Below are positions 1-10,440 of a stretch of 64,000 nucleotides of DNA, in pieces. Below the pieces are notes generated by a model. The model made no database searches. It saw nothing but the letters and a program-made list of their open reading frames with translations, and had not been told where the DNA came from. The DNA comes from Hordeum vulgare subsp. vulgare (taxonomy: Eukaryota; Streptophyta; Magnoliopsida; Poales; Poaceae), in assembly GCF_904849725.1 (NCBI RefSeq), contig NC_058521.1, forward strand, positions 339,000,638 to 339,064,637, in the 5' to 3' direction. How positions within the stretch are numbered: the first letter of the stretch is position 1; each line of letters opens with the position of its first letter. A program made the position numbers and the translations under genes.

Positions 1-2207
1 TAGTTTCTTAGGAGTTCCACCCTTGAAAGTGTAGTTGGCAAGCATGGCGGAGATCTCAATATCAGGTATCCTCCTCTTATTAGTCACAATATATTTCATG
101 TACTTAGCATATGGAGACATCTTGAGCATATCTATCAGACGCATCTGCAGAAAGACAGGTCTGATCATCTCAACGAAGCGCTCAAAATCCTCATCATCCT
201 TTTTCTTGGATGGTTTGGGAGGAAAGGGCATAGGTTTCTGAACCCATGGCTCCCTTTCTTAACCGTGCTTCCTAGCAGTGAAGTCATTCTTATCGTATCT
301 TCAATTCTTAGGCTGTGGGTTATCAAGATCAACACTAGGTTCAATCTCCACATCCTTTTCATTGCTAGGTTGAGCATCTTCATGAACATCACTATTGATA
401 TTATCATTAGGCTCATGTTCATCACCAGATTGTGTCTCGGCATCAGAGACAGAGGCATCATTTGGACTCCCAGGTGTAGCAGGAACAGGGTTGCTAGCAT
501 GGAGGTTCATATCATCTTTCTTCTTCTTTCTAGGATGACTAGGTGCATCAGTGCTAACTCCTTGAGACTCTTGTTCAACTCTCTTCGGATGACCCTCAGG
601 ATACAGAGGTTCCTGGGTCATTCTACCGCCTCTAGTAACGACTCTGATGGAATTGTCATTCAACTCATTGAGCAAGTCATTCTGAGCTTTAAGTACTTGT
701 TCTACGTGAGTAGTAACCATAGAGGCATGTTTACTCAGAAGTTTAAGATCATTGACATTTCTGTCCACACAAGCACTTAAATGACTAAGCATACGAGCAT
801 TCTATTCCAATTGTGTGCTAACATAATCATTGAAACTCTGCTGTTTGACAACGAAGTTATAAATTCATCCATGCATAAGCTAGCAGGTTTATCAAAATCA
901 ATATCACTCTCATCAAACCTACGCAGAGAATTTACTTATACTACCTGTATCGGGTTATCGAGACCATGGATCTCTTCGATAGGTGGTAGATTTTTGACAT
1001 CTTCAGATTTAATGGCTTTCTCTCGCATAGATTTCTTGGATTCTTGCATATCTTCAGGACCGAGGAATAGAATACCTATTTCCTTTGGAGTTGGCTTAGG
1101 AGGTGGTTCGGGAATAGTCCAAGCATTCTCATTGCACATGATGTTATTCAATAGAATCTCATCTTGTTCTACAGTTCATTCCCTAAAAACACTACCGACA
1201 CAACTCTAGATGCTCTCTGGAAGCATCGGTAAGTCCATTATAGAAGATATCAAGTATTTAGTTCTCCTCAAGAGGGTGATCAGGCAAAGCATTCAGTAGC
1301 TGGATAAGCCTCCCCCAAGCTTGTGGGAGACTCTCTTCTTCAGCTTGAGCAAAGTTGTATATTTCCTGCAAGGCAGCTTGCTTCTTATAGGCAGGGAAAT
1401 ATTTTTCAGAGAAGTAGTAGACCATATCCTGGGGACTACGCACACAACCAGGAGCAAGAGAAGTGAACCAGGTCTTAGCATCATCCTTTAGCGAGAAAGG
1501 AAACAGCTTGAGCATGTAGTAGTGGCGGATCTTTTCCTCACTAGTGAATAGGGTGGCTATATCGTGCAGTTTGGTAAGATGGGCTACAACCATTTCAGAC
1601 TCATAACCGTGAAAAGGATCAGATTCGACCAGAGTGATTTGCTCAGGGTCGACAGAGAATTCATAACCTTATCGGTCACAAAGATAGGCGAAGTAGCAAA
1701 CTTCGGGTCGTATTTCATCCTAGCGTTCATAGATTTTTCTTTCCACTTGCGAAGTAATTTCTCAATATCATAGCTATCCTTACACGCAAGAAAATCCTCA
1801 GCTATCTCTCCCTCCATAACATAGCGCGTATCAGGCATAACAGGCAACTCAGGCATAGTAGCAGGTTCTACTTCAATAGTATCAGCAGTTTCAGAAGTAT
1901 CATCACATCTAGCAGCAACTCTAGCAATATGTGCATCAAGGAATGCACCAAGTGGCAAAGCAGTATAAGGCATAGCAGGCATAGTACCAAGCATAGCATC
2001 ATCAGGCATAGTATCTAGCATAGCATCATAAGCAGCAGAAGTAGCATCATCAAGCATAGGCGACATATCAAAATTTCTAAAAGGAGGCGATGTCGCAAAC
2101 TTACTCAAAACTGAAGGTGAATCAAGTGCAGAGCTAGATGGCAGTTCCTTAACTCTTCTCGTAGTGGAAGGCAGGATTTTAGTTCTTGGATCTTTCGGAT
2201 TCCTCAT
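1..2207 (-). pseudogene. gypsy gag, decayed (copy A2)
   Basis: Gag is the structural polyprotein that forms the cytoplasmic virus-like particle. The reading frame starts at 2207 (MRNPKDPRTK) just after the primer-binding site. It has an acidic Met/Asp-rich repeat tract (about 2070-1900), then the retrotransposon gag core at 1593-1258 (HYYMLKLFPFSLKDDAKTWF, ending near LLNALPDHPLEEN), then a long hydrophilic linker (1151-301) with a Lys-rich patch. The frame shifts between 1584 and 1593 and stops several times between 1258 and 792, so no full protein can be made. The order and wording match copy A1 at 6292-3835. Gag identity is well supported; exact break points are by eye. Confidence 0.8.
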
Positions 2208-2257
2208 AGTGATCAGCAGACGTCAATCCCAAGTGACTCAGAGAATATAGCTGTGCT

Positions 2258-2275
2258 TCCCCGGCAACGGCGCCA
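2258..2275 (-). other. Primer-binding site, tRNA-Asp type (copy A2)
   Basis: On the minus strand this reads TGGCGCCGTTGCCGGGGA, the widely used plant PBS complementary to the 3' end of tRNA-Asp. It lies 10 bases inside the LTR edge (2286), where minus-strand DNA synthesis would be primed. Confidence 0.85.
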
Positions 2276-2285
2276 GAAAAAGCCT

Positions 2286-3834
2286 TGATGTCCCACAAGC
2301 GTATGGGATCGCAGCAGTTTTCGAGAGTAGAGTATTCAACCCAAATTTATTGATTCGCTCACAAGGGGAAGCTACAGGATATTCTCAAGTATTAGCAGCT
2401 CAGTTGTCAATTCAACCACACCTGAAAGATTAGTGTCTGCAAGCAAAGTATCAGTAGCAAGGTAGTATGATAGCAACGGCACCAGAAAAAGCTTTGGTTG
2501 ACGGGTTTGTCAGTACCACTTACCTAGCTTCGGCAACGGCGCCAGCAAAGTCTTGCAACAATAACAGCAGGGTAGCAAGGAACAGTAGTAGCAGCAACAA
2601 CAAAGTAACAAGTAACAGAAGTAGCAACAGTAGCAGCAAAGTGGCCCAATCCCACTTGTAGAAAGGGACAAGCCTAGGCAAAGTAACGTAGCGAGAACCA
2701 GTAGTAAAAGACTCGTAGGCAGTGGATCGGTGATGGATGAGTGTGACGGATGTGATTCATCATGTAACAACTATAACACGGAGAGATATGTGGCTAGCTC
2801 CCGTTCATCAATCTAATGTAGGCATGTATTCCGTATGTGGTCATACGTGCTTAGGGAAAAGAACTTGCATGACATCTATTGTCCATCCCTCCCGTGGCAG
2901 CGGGGTCCTAATGAAAACTACGGGATATTAAGGTTCTCCTTTTAATAAAGAACCGGACCAACGCATTAACACGCGGTGAATACATGAACTCCTCATACTA
3001 TGGTCATCTCCGGGAGTGGTTCCGGCTATTGTCACTCCGGGGTTGCCGGGTCATAACACATAGTAGGTGACTACAACTTGCAAGATAGGATCTGAAACAC
3101 ACATATATACTAGCGACAACATAATAGGTTCACATATGAAATCATGGCACTCGGGCCCTAGTGACAAGCATTAAGCATAGCCAAGTAGTAGCAACATCAA
3201 TCTAGAACATAGTGGATACTAGGGATCAATCCCCATCAAGAACTAACTCGATTACATGATAGATGTCATCCAACTCATCACCGTCCAGCAAGCCTACGAT
3301 GAGATTACTCACGAACGATGAAGAGCATCATGGAATTGTCGATGGAGAAAGGTTGATGATGAGGATGGCGACGATTTCCCCTCTCCGGAGCCCGAAACGG
3401 ACTCCAGATCTGCCCTCCAGATGAAGAACATGATGTGGCGGCGCCTCCGTATCGTAAAACGCGATGAAACCTTCTCTCTGATTTTTTTCCCAGGCGAAAC
3501 AGAAGATAGGACTGAGATTGGGGGCGGTGGTGCCACGTGGGCCCCACAAGCCTGCATGGCGCGACCTAGGGGGTGGCTGCGCCGTGTGGGCTTGTGGCCC
3601 ACTGGCACACCCCCTCATGTGGAACTTTGCGCAGGTATTTTTCTTTTATTCCAGAAAAAATCTCTGTAAATATTCAGGACATTCGGAGAACTTTCATTTC
3701 TGCACAAAAACAACACCATGGCAATTCTGCCGAAAACAACGTCAGTCTGGGTTAGTTCCATTCAAATCATGCAAATTAGAGTCCTAAACAAGGGCAAAAG
3801 AGTTCAGAAAAGTAGATACGACGGAGACGTATCA
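2286..3834 (-). repeat. LTR of gypsy copy A2
   Basis: About 1.55 kb. On the minus strand it starts TGATACGTCTCC at 3834 and ends ATCA at 2286, next to the PBS. It parallels 6372-7912 along its whole length. It contains two extra PBS-like stretches (near 2472-2490 and 2534-2560) and an AGCAGTAGC-rich low-complexity tract (about 2560-2650). The AGATACGACGGAGACGTATC end on the plus strand is a short inverted repeat that could be mistaken for a transposon TIR. Confidence 0.8.
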
Positions 3835-6292
3835 GAAAGCAGTTGATTTGTCGGTCATTTGCACAGAGATTTCAGTGGGTGTCAACTTATCCAGTTCAAG
3901 TGCACGATAAAGAGAGAGAGGCATAACACTAACACCGGCTCCAAGATCGCATAACGCAGTTCTAACGTAGTTGCCTTTAATGGAGCAAGGTATAGTGGGC
4001 ACACCGGGATCACCAAGTTTCTTAGGAGTTCCACCCTTGAAGGTATAGTTAGCAAGCATGGTGGAAATTTCAACCTCAGGTATCCTCCTCTTATTAGTCA
4101 CAATATCTTTCATGTACTTAGCATACGGAGGCATTTTGAGCATATCTATCAAACACATTTGCAGAAAGACAGGTCTAATCATTTCAACAAAGCGCTCAAA
4201 ATCCTCATCATCCTTTTTCTTGGATGGTTTGGGAAGAAAGGGCATAGGTTTCTGAACCCATGGTTCCCTTTCTTTACCATGCTTCCTAGCAGCGAAGTCA
4301 TTCTTATCGTATCTCTTATTCTTAGGCTGTGGGTTATCAAGATCAATAGGTTCAATCTCCACATCCTTATCATTGCTAGGTTGAGCATCTTCATGAACAT
4401 CACTATTGATATTATCATTAGGCTCATGTTCATCACCAGATTGTGTTTCAGCATCAGAGACAGAGACATCGTTTGGACTCTCAAGTGTAGCAGCAACAGG
4501 GTTGCTAGCGTGCACATCCATATCATCTTTCTTCTTCTTTCTAGGGTGATTAGGTGCATCAGTGCTAACTCCTTGAGAATCTTGTTCAATTCTCTTCGGG
4601 TGACCCTCAGGATACAGAGGTTCCTGGGTCATTCTACCGCCTCTAGTAACGACTCTGACAGAATTGTCATTCAACTCATTGAGCAAGTCATTTTGAGATT
4701 TAATTACTTGTTCTACATGAGTAGTAACCATAGAGGTATGTTTACTCAAAAGCTTAAGATCATTGACATTTCTGTCCACACAAGCACTTAAATGACTAAG
4801 CATACGAGCATTCTGTTCCAATTGTCTACTAACATAATCATTGAAGCTTTGTTGTTTGGCAACAAAGTTATCAAATTCATCCACGCATAGGCTAGCAGGT
4901 TTATCAAAAGGAATATCACTCTCATCAAACCTACGTAGAGAATTTACTTCTACTACCTGTATCGGGTTATCGAGACCATGGATCTCTTTGATAGGTGGTA
5001 GATTTTTGACATCTTCAGATTTAATGCCTTTCTCTCGCATAGATTTCTTAGCTTCTTGCATATCTTCAGGACTGAGGAATAGAATACCTCTTTTCTTCGG
5101 AGTTGGCTTAGGAGGTGGTTCGGGAATAGTCCAAGCATTCTCATTGCACAAGATATTATTCAGTAGAATCTCAGCTTGTTCTACGGTTCGTTCCCTAAAA
5201 ACACAACCGACACAACTATCTAGGTGGTCTTTGGAAGCATCGGTAAGTCCATTATAGAAGATATTAAGTCTTTCATTCTTCTCAAGAGGTGATCACGCAA
5301 AGCATTCAGTAGCTGGATGAGCCTCCCCAAGCTTGTGGGAGACTCTCTTCTTCAGCTTGAGCAAAGTTGTATATTTCCTGCAAGGGAGCTTGCTTCTTAG
5401 GGGCAGGGAAATATTTTTCAGAGAACTACTAGACTATGTCCTGGGGGCTACGCACACAACCAGAAGCAAGAGAAGTGAACCAAGTCTTAGCATCATCCTT
5501 TAGCGAGAAAGGAAACAACTTGAGGTTATAATAGTGGCGGATCTTTTCCTCACTAGTGAATAGGGTGGCTATATCGTGCAGTTTGGTAAGATGGGCTACA
5601 ACCGTTTCAGACTCATAACCGTGAAAAGGATCAGATTCGACCAGAGTGATTTGCTCAGGGTCGAGAGAGATTTCATAACCTTATCGGTCACAAAGATAGG
5701 CGAAGTAGCAAACTTCGGGTCGTATTTCATCCTAGCGTTCATAGATTTTTTCTTTCCACTTGCGAAGTAATTTCTCAATATCATAGCTATCCTTACACGC
5801 AAGAAAATCCTCAGCTATCTCTCCCTCCATAACATAGCGCGTATCACGCATAACACGCAACTCATGCATACTAGCAGGTTCTACTTCAATAGTATCAGCA
5901 GTTTCAGAAGTATCATCACGTCTAGCAGCAACTCTAGCAATTTGTGCATCAAGAAATGCACCGAGTGGCAAAGCAGTATCATGCATAGCATCATTAGGCA
6001 AAGCAGTAGTAGCATCATAAGGCAAAGCAATATCAGGCATAACATCATGAGGCATAGTATCAAGCATAGCATCATCAGGCATAGTATCAAGCATAACATC
6101 ATCATAAGCATCATGGGCAGCAGAAGCAGCATCATCAAGCACAGGCGACATATCAAGATTTCTAGCAGGAGGCGATGTCGCAAACTTACTCATAACTGAA
6201 GGTGAATCAAGTGCAGAGCTAGATGGCAGTTCCTTACCTGTCGTCGTAGTGGAAGGCAAGACTTTAGTTCTTGGATCTATCGGATTCCTCAT
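3835..6292 (-). pseudogene. gypsy gag plus start of protease, decayed (copy A1)
   Basis: Frame starts at 6292 (MRNPIDPRTK). The Met/Asp repeat tract is longer than in copy A2 (about 6130-5980). Frames break near 5800-5730 and between 5596 and 5151. From 5151 to 3832 one open stretch of 439 codons covers the C-terminal gag linker and the start of the aspartic protease, with the active-site segment CDLGAGVSVMPLSLY near 3960-3915. DLGA in place of DTG is seen in Athila-like plant elements, so by itself it is not proof of inactivity. The frame ends at KSTAF exactly where the next LTR begins, so its stop codon (TGA) comes from the LTR tip and not from the gene. Not functional as it stands. Confidence 0.8.
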
Positions 6293-6342
6293 AGTGACCA
6301 GCAGACGAAAATACCAAGTGACTCAGAGAATATAGCTATGCT

Positions 6343-6360
6343 TCCCCGACAACGGCGCCA
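6343..6360 (-). other. Primer-binding site, tRNA-Asp type (copy A1)
   Basis: Minus strand TGGCGCCGTTGTCGGGGA, one base different from the copy at 2258-2275, directly inside the LTR edge at 6372. Confidence 0.85.
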
Positions 6361-6371
6361 GAAAATAGTCT

Positions 6372-7912
6372 TGATAAACCACAAGTGTAGGGGATCGCAA
6401 CAGTTTTCGAGGGTAGAGTATTCAACCCAAGTTTATTGATTCGACTCAAGGGGAAGCGAAAGAATATTCTCAAGTATTAGCAGATGAGTTGTCAATTCAA
6501 CCACACCTGAAAGATTAGTGTCTGCAAGCAAAGTATCAGTAGCAAACTGGTATGATAGCAACGGTGCCAGAATGTGGTCTGTTGACGGCAGACTATTCCT
6601 GACTAGTTGTATCAATGGCGCCAGAAAAGTGTCTTGCAACAGGTAACAACAAAGTAGCAAGTAACACCAGTAGTGACAGCAGTAGCAAGGAACAACAGTA
6701 GTGACAGCTGTAGCAAGTAACAGCAGTAGTGACTGCAGTAGCAAGTAACAGCAGTAGCGGCAAAGTAACATGGCAAGGACCAGTAGTAAAAGACTCGTAG
6801 GCATTGGATCGGTGATGGATGATTATGCCGGATGTGATTCATCATGTAACAGCTATAACACAAAGAGATAAGTAACCAGCTCCCGTTCGTCAATCTAATG
6901 TAGGCATGTATTCCTTATGTAGTCATACGTGCCTAGGGAAAAGAACTTGCATAACATCTATTGTCCATCCCTCCCGTGGCAGTGGGGTCCTAATGGAAAC
7001 TACGGGATATTAAGGTTCTCCATTTAATAAAGAACCGGACCAACACATTAACGCTTGGTGAATACATGAACTCCCCATACTATGGTCATCTCCGGGAGTG
7101 GTTCCGGCTATTGTCACTCCGGGGTTGCAGGGTCATAACACATAGTAGGTAACTACAACTTGCAAGATAGGATCTAAAACACACATATATTGGCGACAAC
7201 ATAATATGTTCAGATCTGAAATCATGGCACTCGGGCCCTAGTGACAAGCATTAACCATGGCAAAGTAGTACCAACATCAATCTCAGAACATAGTGGATAC
7301 TAGGGATCAATCCCCGTCAAAATATCGATTACATGATAGATCTCATCCAACTCATCACCGTCTAGCAAGCCTACGATGAGATTACTCACGAACGGTGAAG
7401 AGCATCATGGAATTAGCGATGGAGGAAGGTTGATGATGACGATGGCGACGATCTCCCCTCTCCGGAGTCCAGAACGGACTCCAGATATGCCCTCCAGATG
7501 AAGAATAGGAGGTGGCGGCGCCTCCGTATCGTAAAACGCGATGAATCCTTCTCTCTGATTTTTTTTCCGGGCGAAACGGAATATATACAGCTAAGTTTGG
7601 AGGCGGTGGAGCCTCATAGGCCCCACGAGCCTGGTTGGTCCGGCCTAGGGGGTTGCTGCGCCGTCTGGGCTTGTGGCCCACTGGCCTACCCCCTCCGGTG
7701 GATCTTTGCGCAGGTATTTTTCATTAATTCCGGAAAAATTCTCTGTAAATTTTTAGGTCATTCCGAGAACTTTATTTCTGCACAAAAACAACACCATGGC
7801 AATTCTGCTGAAAACAGTGTTAGTCCGGGTTAGTTCCATTCAAATCATGCAAATTAGAGTCCAAAACAAGGGCAAAAGAGATCGGAAAAGTAGATACGAC
7901 GGAGACGTATCA
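6372..7912 (-). repeat. LTR of gypsy copy A1
   Basis: About 1.54 kb, starting TGATACGTCTCC on the minus strand at 7912 and ending ATCA at 6372. Same layout as 2286-3834, including PBS-like stretches near 6557-6572 and 6612-6640 and an AGCAGTAGTGACAGC-type low-complexity tract (about 6655-6770). Confidence 0.8.
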
Positions 7913-8838
7913 TCCATCTGTTGGTTTCAAGGAGTTTATATGATGACCAAGGTGGTATTCAAGGTTTTATCCAAAGATTGGTCATAAAGACACAAGGTTG
8001 ATCAAGACTAAGTCAAAGAGTAAATCAAGTTGATCAACACAAAAAGCATACAAGATGTACCCAAAGGGATCAAGTGATCCCATGGTATGGTAAGCATTGT
8101 CCATTAGGCTTTGTGTACTAACCCATGGTCTTCGTGAGAGTTCTATGTGGGTTAGGTGCGTTTCCATGGGATTGCGTCAAGAGGAAGATCTCATTCAACC
8201 CATGGAAGATTGCGGTGTGCAAGTTCAATGGAGCATCACGAAGAGATCATGCTTGAAGCTTGTCATCCATTATGGTGGCAATGGACTTGTGAAGATGTGC
8301 TGAATAGTGTCTCACCCATAGTAGAGTATGGGGGAGCAATCTACTAGTCTTCAATGAGCCCATGCAATGAAGAAAGGTGGTCCATCTTAACGAGGACAAC
8401 ATCATCATCATTTAGCTCAAGTGGACAATGCGCAAGGCAAATGTTTGTCCTTGATAGGTTTTCTATTTTACCGGTCTCGGTGTGTTAGTTGGGAGAACGA
8501 GTTATATGATAGATTGTGATACTATCAAGGAGGGCTCTCAAGTGAGTAGCTTGATCATATCATTTGTTGAGATCTCAAACCATTGCATTCTTAGTAACAT
8601 CATCTTTCTTGGTTCTTGGTTGGCTTTACTCTATGTGGATTCTTGAGCTTATGGTCATCTTCGTGACATGCTCGAGTTCATAGAAAACAAAGTTCATGTG
8701 CATCTTCTATGATGTTTTTGATTTTGGAGTTTTTGTTGGTTCTTTATTCATAGGGACTTCACATCTCTATATCATTGGCATTTTCATAACTGTCTCTTCT
8801 TGTTTGGACAGTACTCGTCGTGTGCTATCCAACAAGCT
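7913..8838. other. Unclassified repeat-like DNA between two elements
   Basis: No open frame here resembles a protein I know. The stretch does not match the 3' LTR of the chromovirus on its right, so it is not the missing left part of that element's 5' LTR. Its wording resembles non-coding or LTR DNA of Triticeae gypsy elements, but this is an impression from memory and not a demonstrated match. The right edge, near 8838, is where similarity to 14211 onward begins. Confidence 0.4.
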
Positions 8839-10440
8839 TGAGTCTCTCTCCCTCTCCTGTAGCCGTGGTGAAACCACCGGCGCTCTGCCGCTCGGTGCAC
8901 CACTACTGGCCTATAAATAGGCCCCCCCTTCACTCCAGCACCTCACCCCTCTCCTCCAGACTCTCAATCGAGCCCCTAGCCACTCCACTTGATAAAGGAG
9001 AGCCCCGCTGCTCGAGATCGACCGAGGCGCCACCACTTCAAAGCTCAGTCGATCTTGGGCTACAGGCCAGCTCTCGCGATCCTCTCACCTCCTTCGTGAC
9101 CATAGTGAGCTCGGGAAGCTTCTCGGCCTCTTCCCCGAGCTTTTCCCTGCCCGTAGCACCCATCTCCACCTCCACCCGAAACATCTCTGCCACGGCCACA
9201 TCACTTCCGATGACTCAGGTCCTCCCCGTCGGTCCTTCGACCCCCACGAGGTAGGTGGTGATGCCACGGTGCCATTTCTGCATTCGCCTGGCCATGAGGG
9301 CATCTAAGCCGCCGCCGGCGTGCCTCCCCTCCCCTTTGCCCAGAGGAGGAAGACGACCCCGACAGGCAGGCCCCACCTATCGGCGGCCTGTCTCACCCCC
9401 TCTCTCCCCTCTCTGTCGCTGACCGCAGGGGCCCACGCGTAAGGTTTAAACCTGACAGCGCGCGCGCCTGGGTTGGCGGGTTGGCTAGATGGCCGGTTGG
9501 CTAGTTGGGCCGGCCCAGCTGTTGGCTGACCCAGGCCACGGATTGAGCCCTTTTCTTTATTCTTTAAACTGATTTTTTAAATATGTTCTACAGGATTAAA
9601 TATTTAGTTAAATTCAAATCTTCTTCCACCAAAATTCTTCTAAAAATGTGTAGAATTTATTAGTGTTGTTGTGCAAATTTTTGCAAAGACTTTTATGCAT
9701 AACTTTAATTAAATACCTAGTTTGAGTATTTTTAGCTTCTGTTAAATAGACTTTAAAAATATCTTTTTACCTCAAAAACAGAAACAAACATTTTTAAAAC
9801 TAAAGATAGGATTTCTAAGAATAGGTTAACATTTTTAAAATGAGTTTGTGCTGTGTTTTTGAGTGTGCTTATTATCATTATTACGACGATAGATCACGTG
9901 TTTGACGAAGGACTTGGGCCCGAAGACCCCGAAGACCTCGGATACCTAGCTGATCAAGGCAAGCAACCCTTTGACCATGTCTGAGAAAATGTTTTATGCA
10001 TGACATGTGGATTATTTTATTCGGATGCATATTCTCAAGATTAATCGGTACACCCCAGCATGGTGTTACCGATGGCTCCTTCGAAGCACTTGCATTGAGC
10101 ATGACCTTACCATCTATGAGGGTCACGTTGATAAATATTCACAAGTAGATAGTAGTGCTACGCATAGGATGAGCATATGCATGGTAATGGTAACATAGAG
10201 GTGATATCAAAGGTTTTACGAAAACCCCGTCGGGTGCCACTAATGCCCGAGGGTGATGGTGTTGACCTGGATGACCACTTGAGGAAGAAGTTGTGTACGG
10301 CAAAGGTTTTGTGTGAGTGGTTTCAGAAATGGGATTAGATTTATGATGTGTCGACCGTCCCAACCTTACATGTGCGACCATGATACCCCTTTATGGGACG
10401 AGGCTTTGTTCATTACTTTGGTCGGTGCTAGCAAAGAGCC
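8839..10440 (+). repeat. Truncated 5' LTR of the chromovirus
   Basis: Matches 14211-14542 and then 16272-17521 of the 3' LTR. Shared landmarks are the CTATAAATAG box, the CAGGCAGGCCC region, an AT-rich tract (9540-9850) and the phrase GGTCGGTGCTAGCAAAGAGCC at the right end. The left part of the LTR (equivalent to 13290-14210) and its 3' kilobase (17522-18553) are missing. Confidence 0.8.
8911..8920 (+). promoter_or_regulatory. TATA box in the chromovirus 5' LTR
   Basis: CTATAAATAG sits in a GC-rich LTR stretch and is framed by an inverted repeat, GGCCTAT then AA then ATAGGCC. The same box occurs at 14295-14304 in the 3' LTR. Likely the LTR core promoter; the start site was not determined. 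Confidence 0.65.

Larger units (their letters stand above)
1..3834 (-). mobile_element. Ty3/gypsy element A2, 5' part (LTR, PBS, gag), runs off the left edge
   Basis: Read on the minus strand this is an LTR (3834-2286), a tRNA-Asp-type primer-binding site (2275-2258) and gag (2207 to 1). Pol and the 3' LTR would lie beyond base 1. It begins abruptly inside the protease reading frame of the neighbouring copy A1, with no polypurine tract before it, so the simplest reading is that A2 inserted into A1. The expected 5-bp target duplication would be GAAAG (3835-3839), but its partner is outside the window. I recognise the lineage as a high-copy Triticeae gypsy family but do not assign a family name. 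Confidence 0.75.
3835..7912 (-). mobile_element. Ty3/gypsy element A1, truncated (5' LTR, PBS, gag, start of protease)
   Basis: On the minus strand: LTR 7912-6372, PBS 6360-6343, gag and the first part of protease 6292-3835, where the LTR of copy A2 follows immediately. Everything 3' of the protease active site is missing here. If A2 is a nested insertion, the rest of A1 lies left of the window. If the array arose by recombination, it was deleted. The base after the LTR (7913) begins unrelated DNA; TCCAT (7913-7917) is the candidate target duplication. Confidence 0.75.

Noticed and set aside
3815..3834. Short inverted repeat AGATACG/CGTATC as a possible DNA-transposon TIR
   Set aside because: It is the LTR tip of the gypsy element: it recurs at 7912, with a PBS and gag at the other LTR edge.
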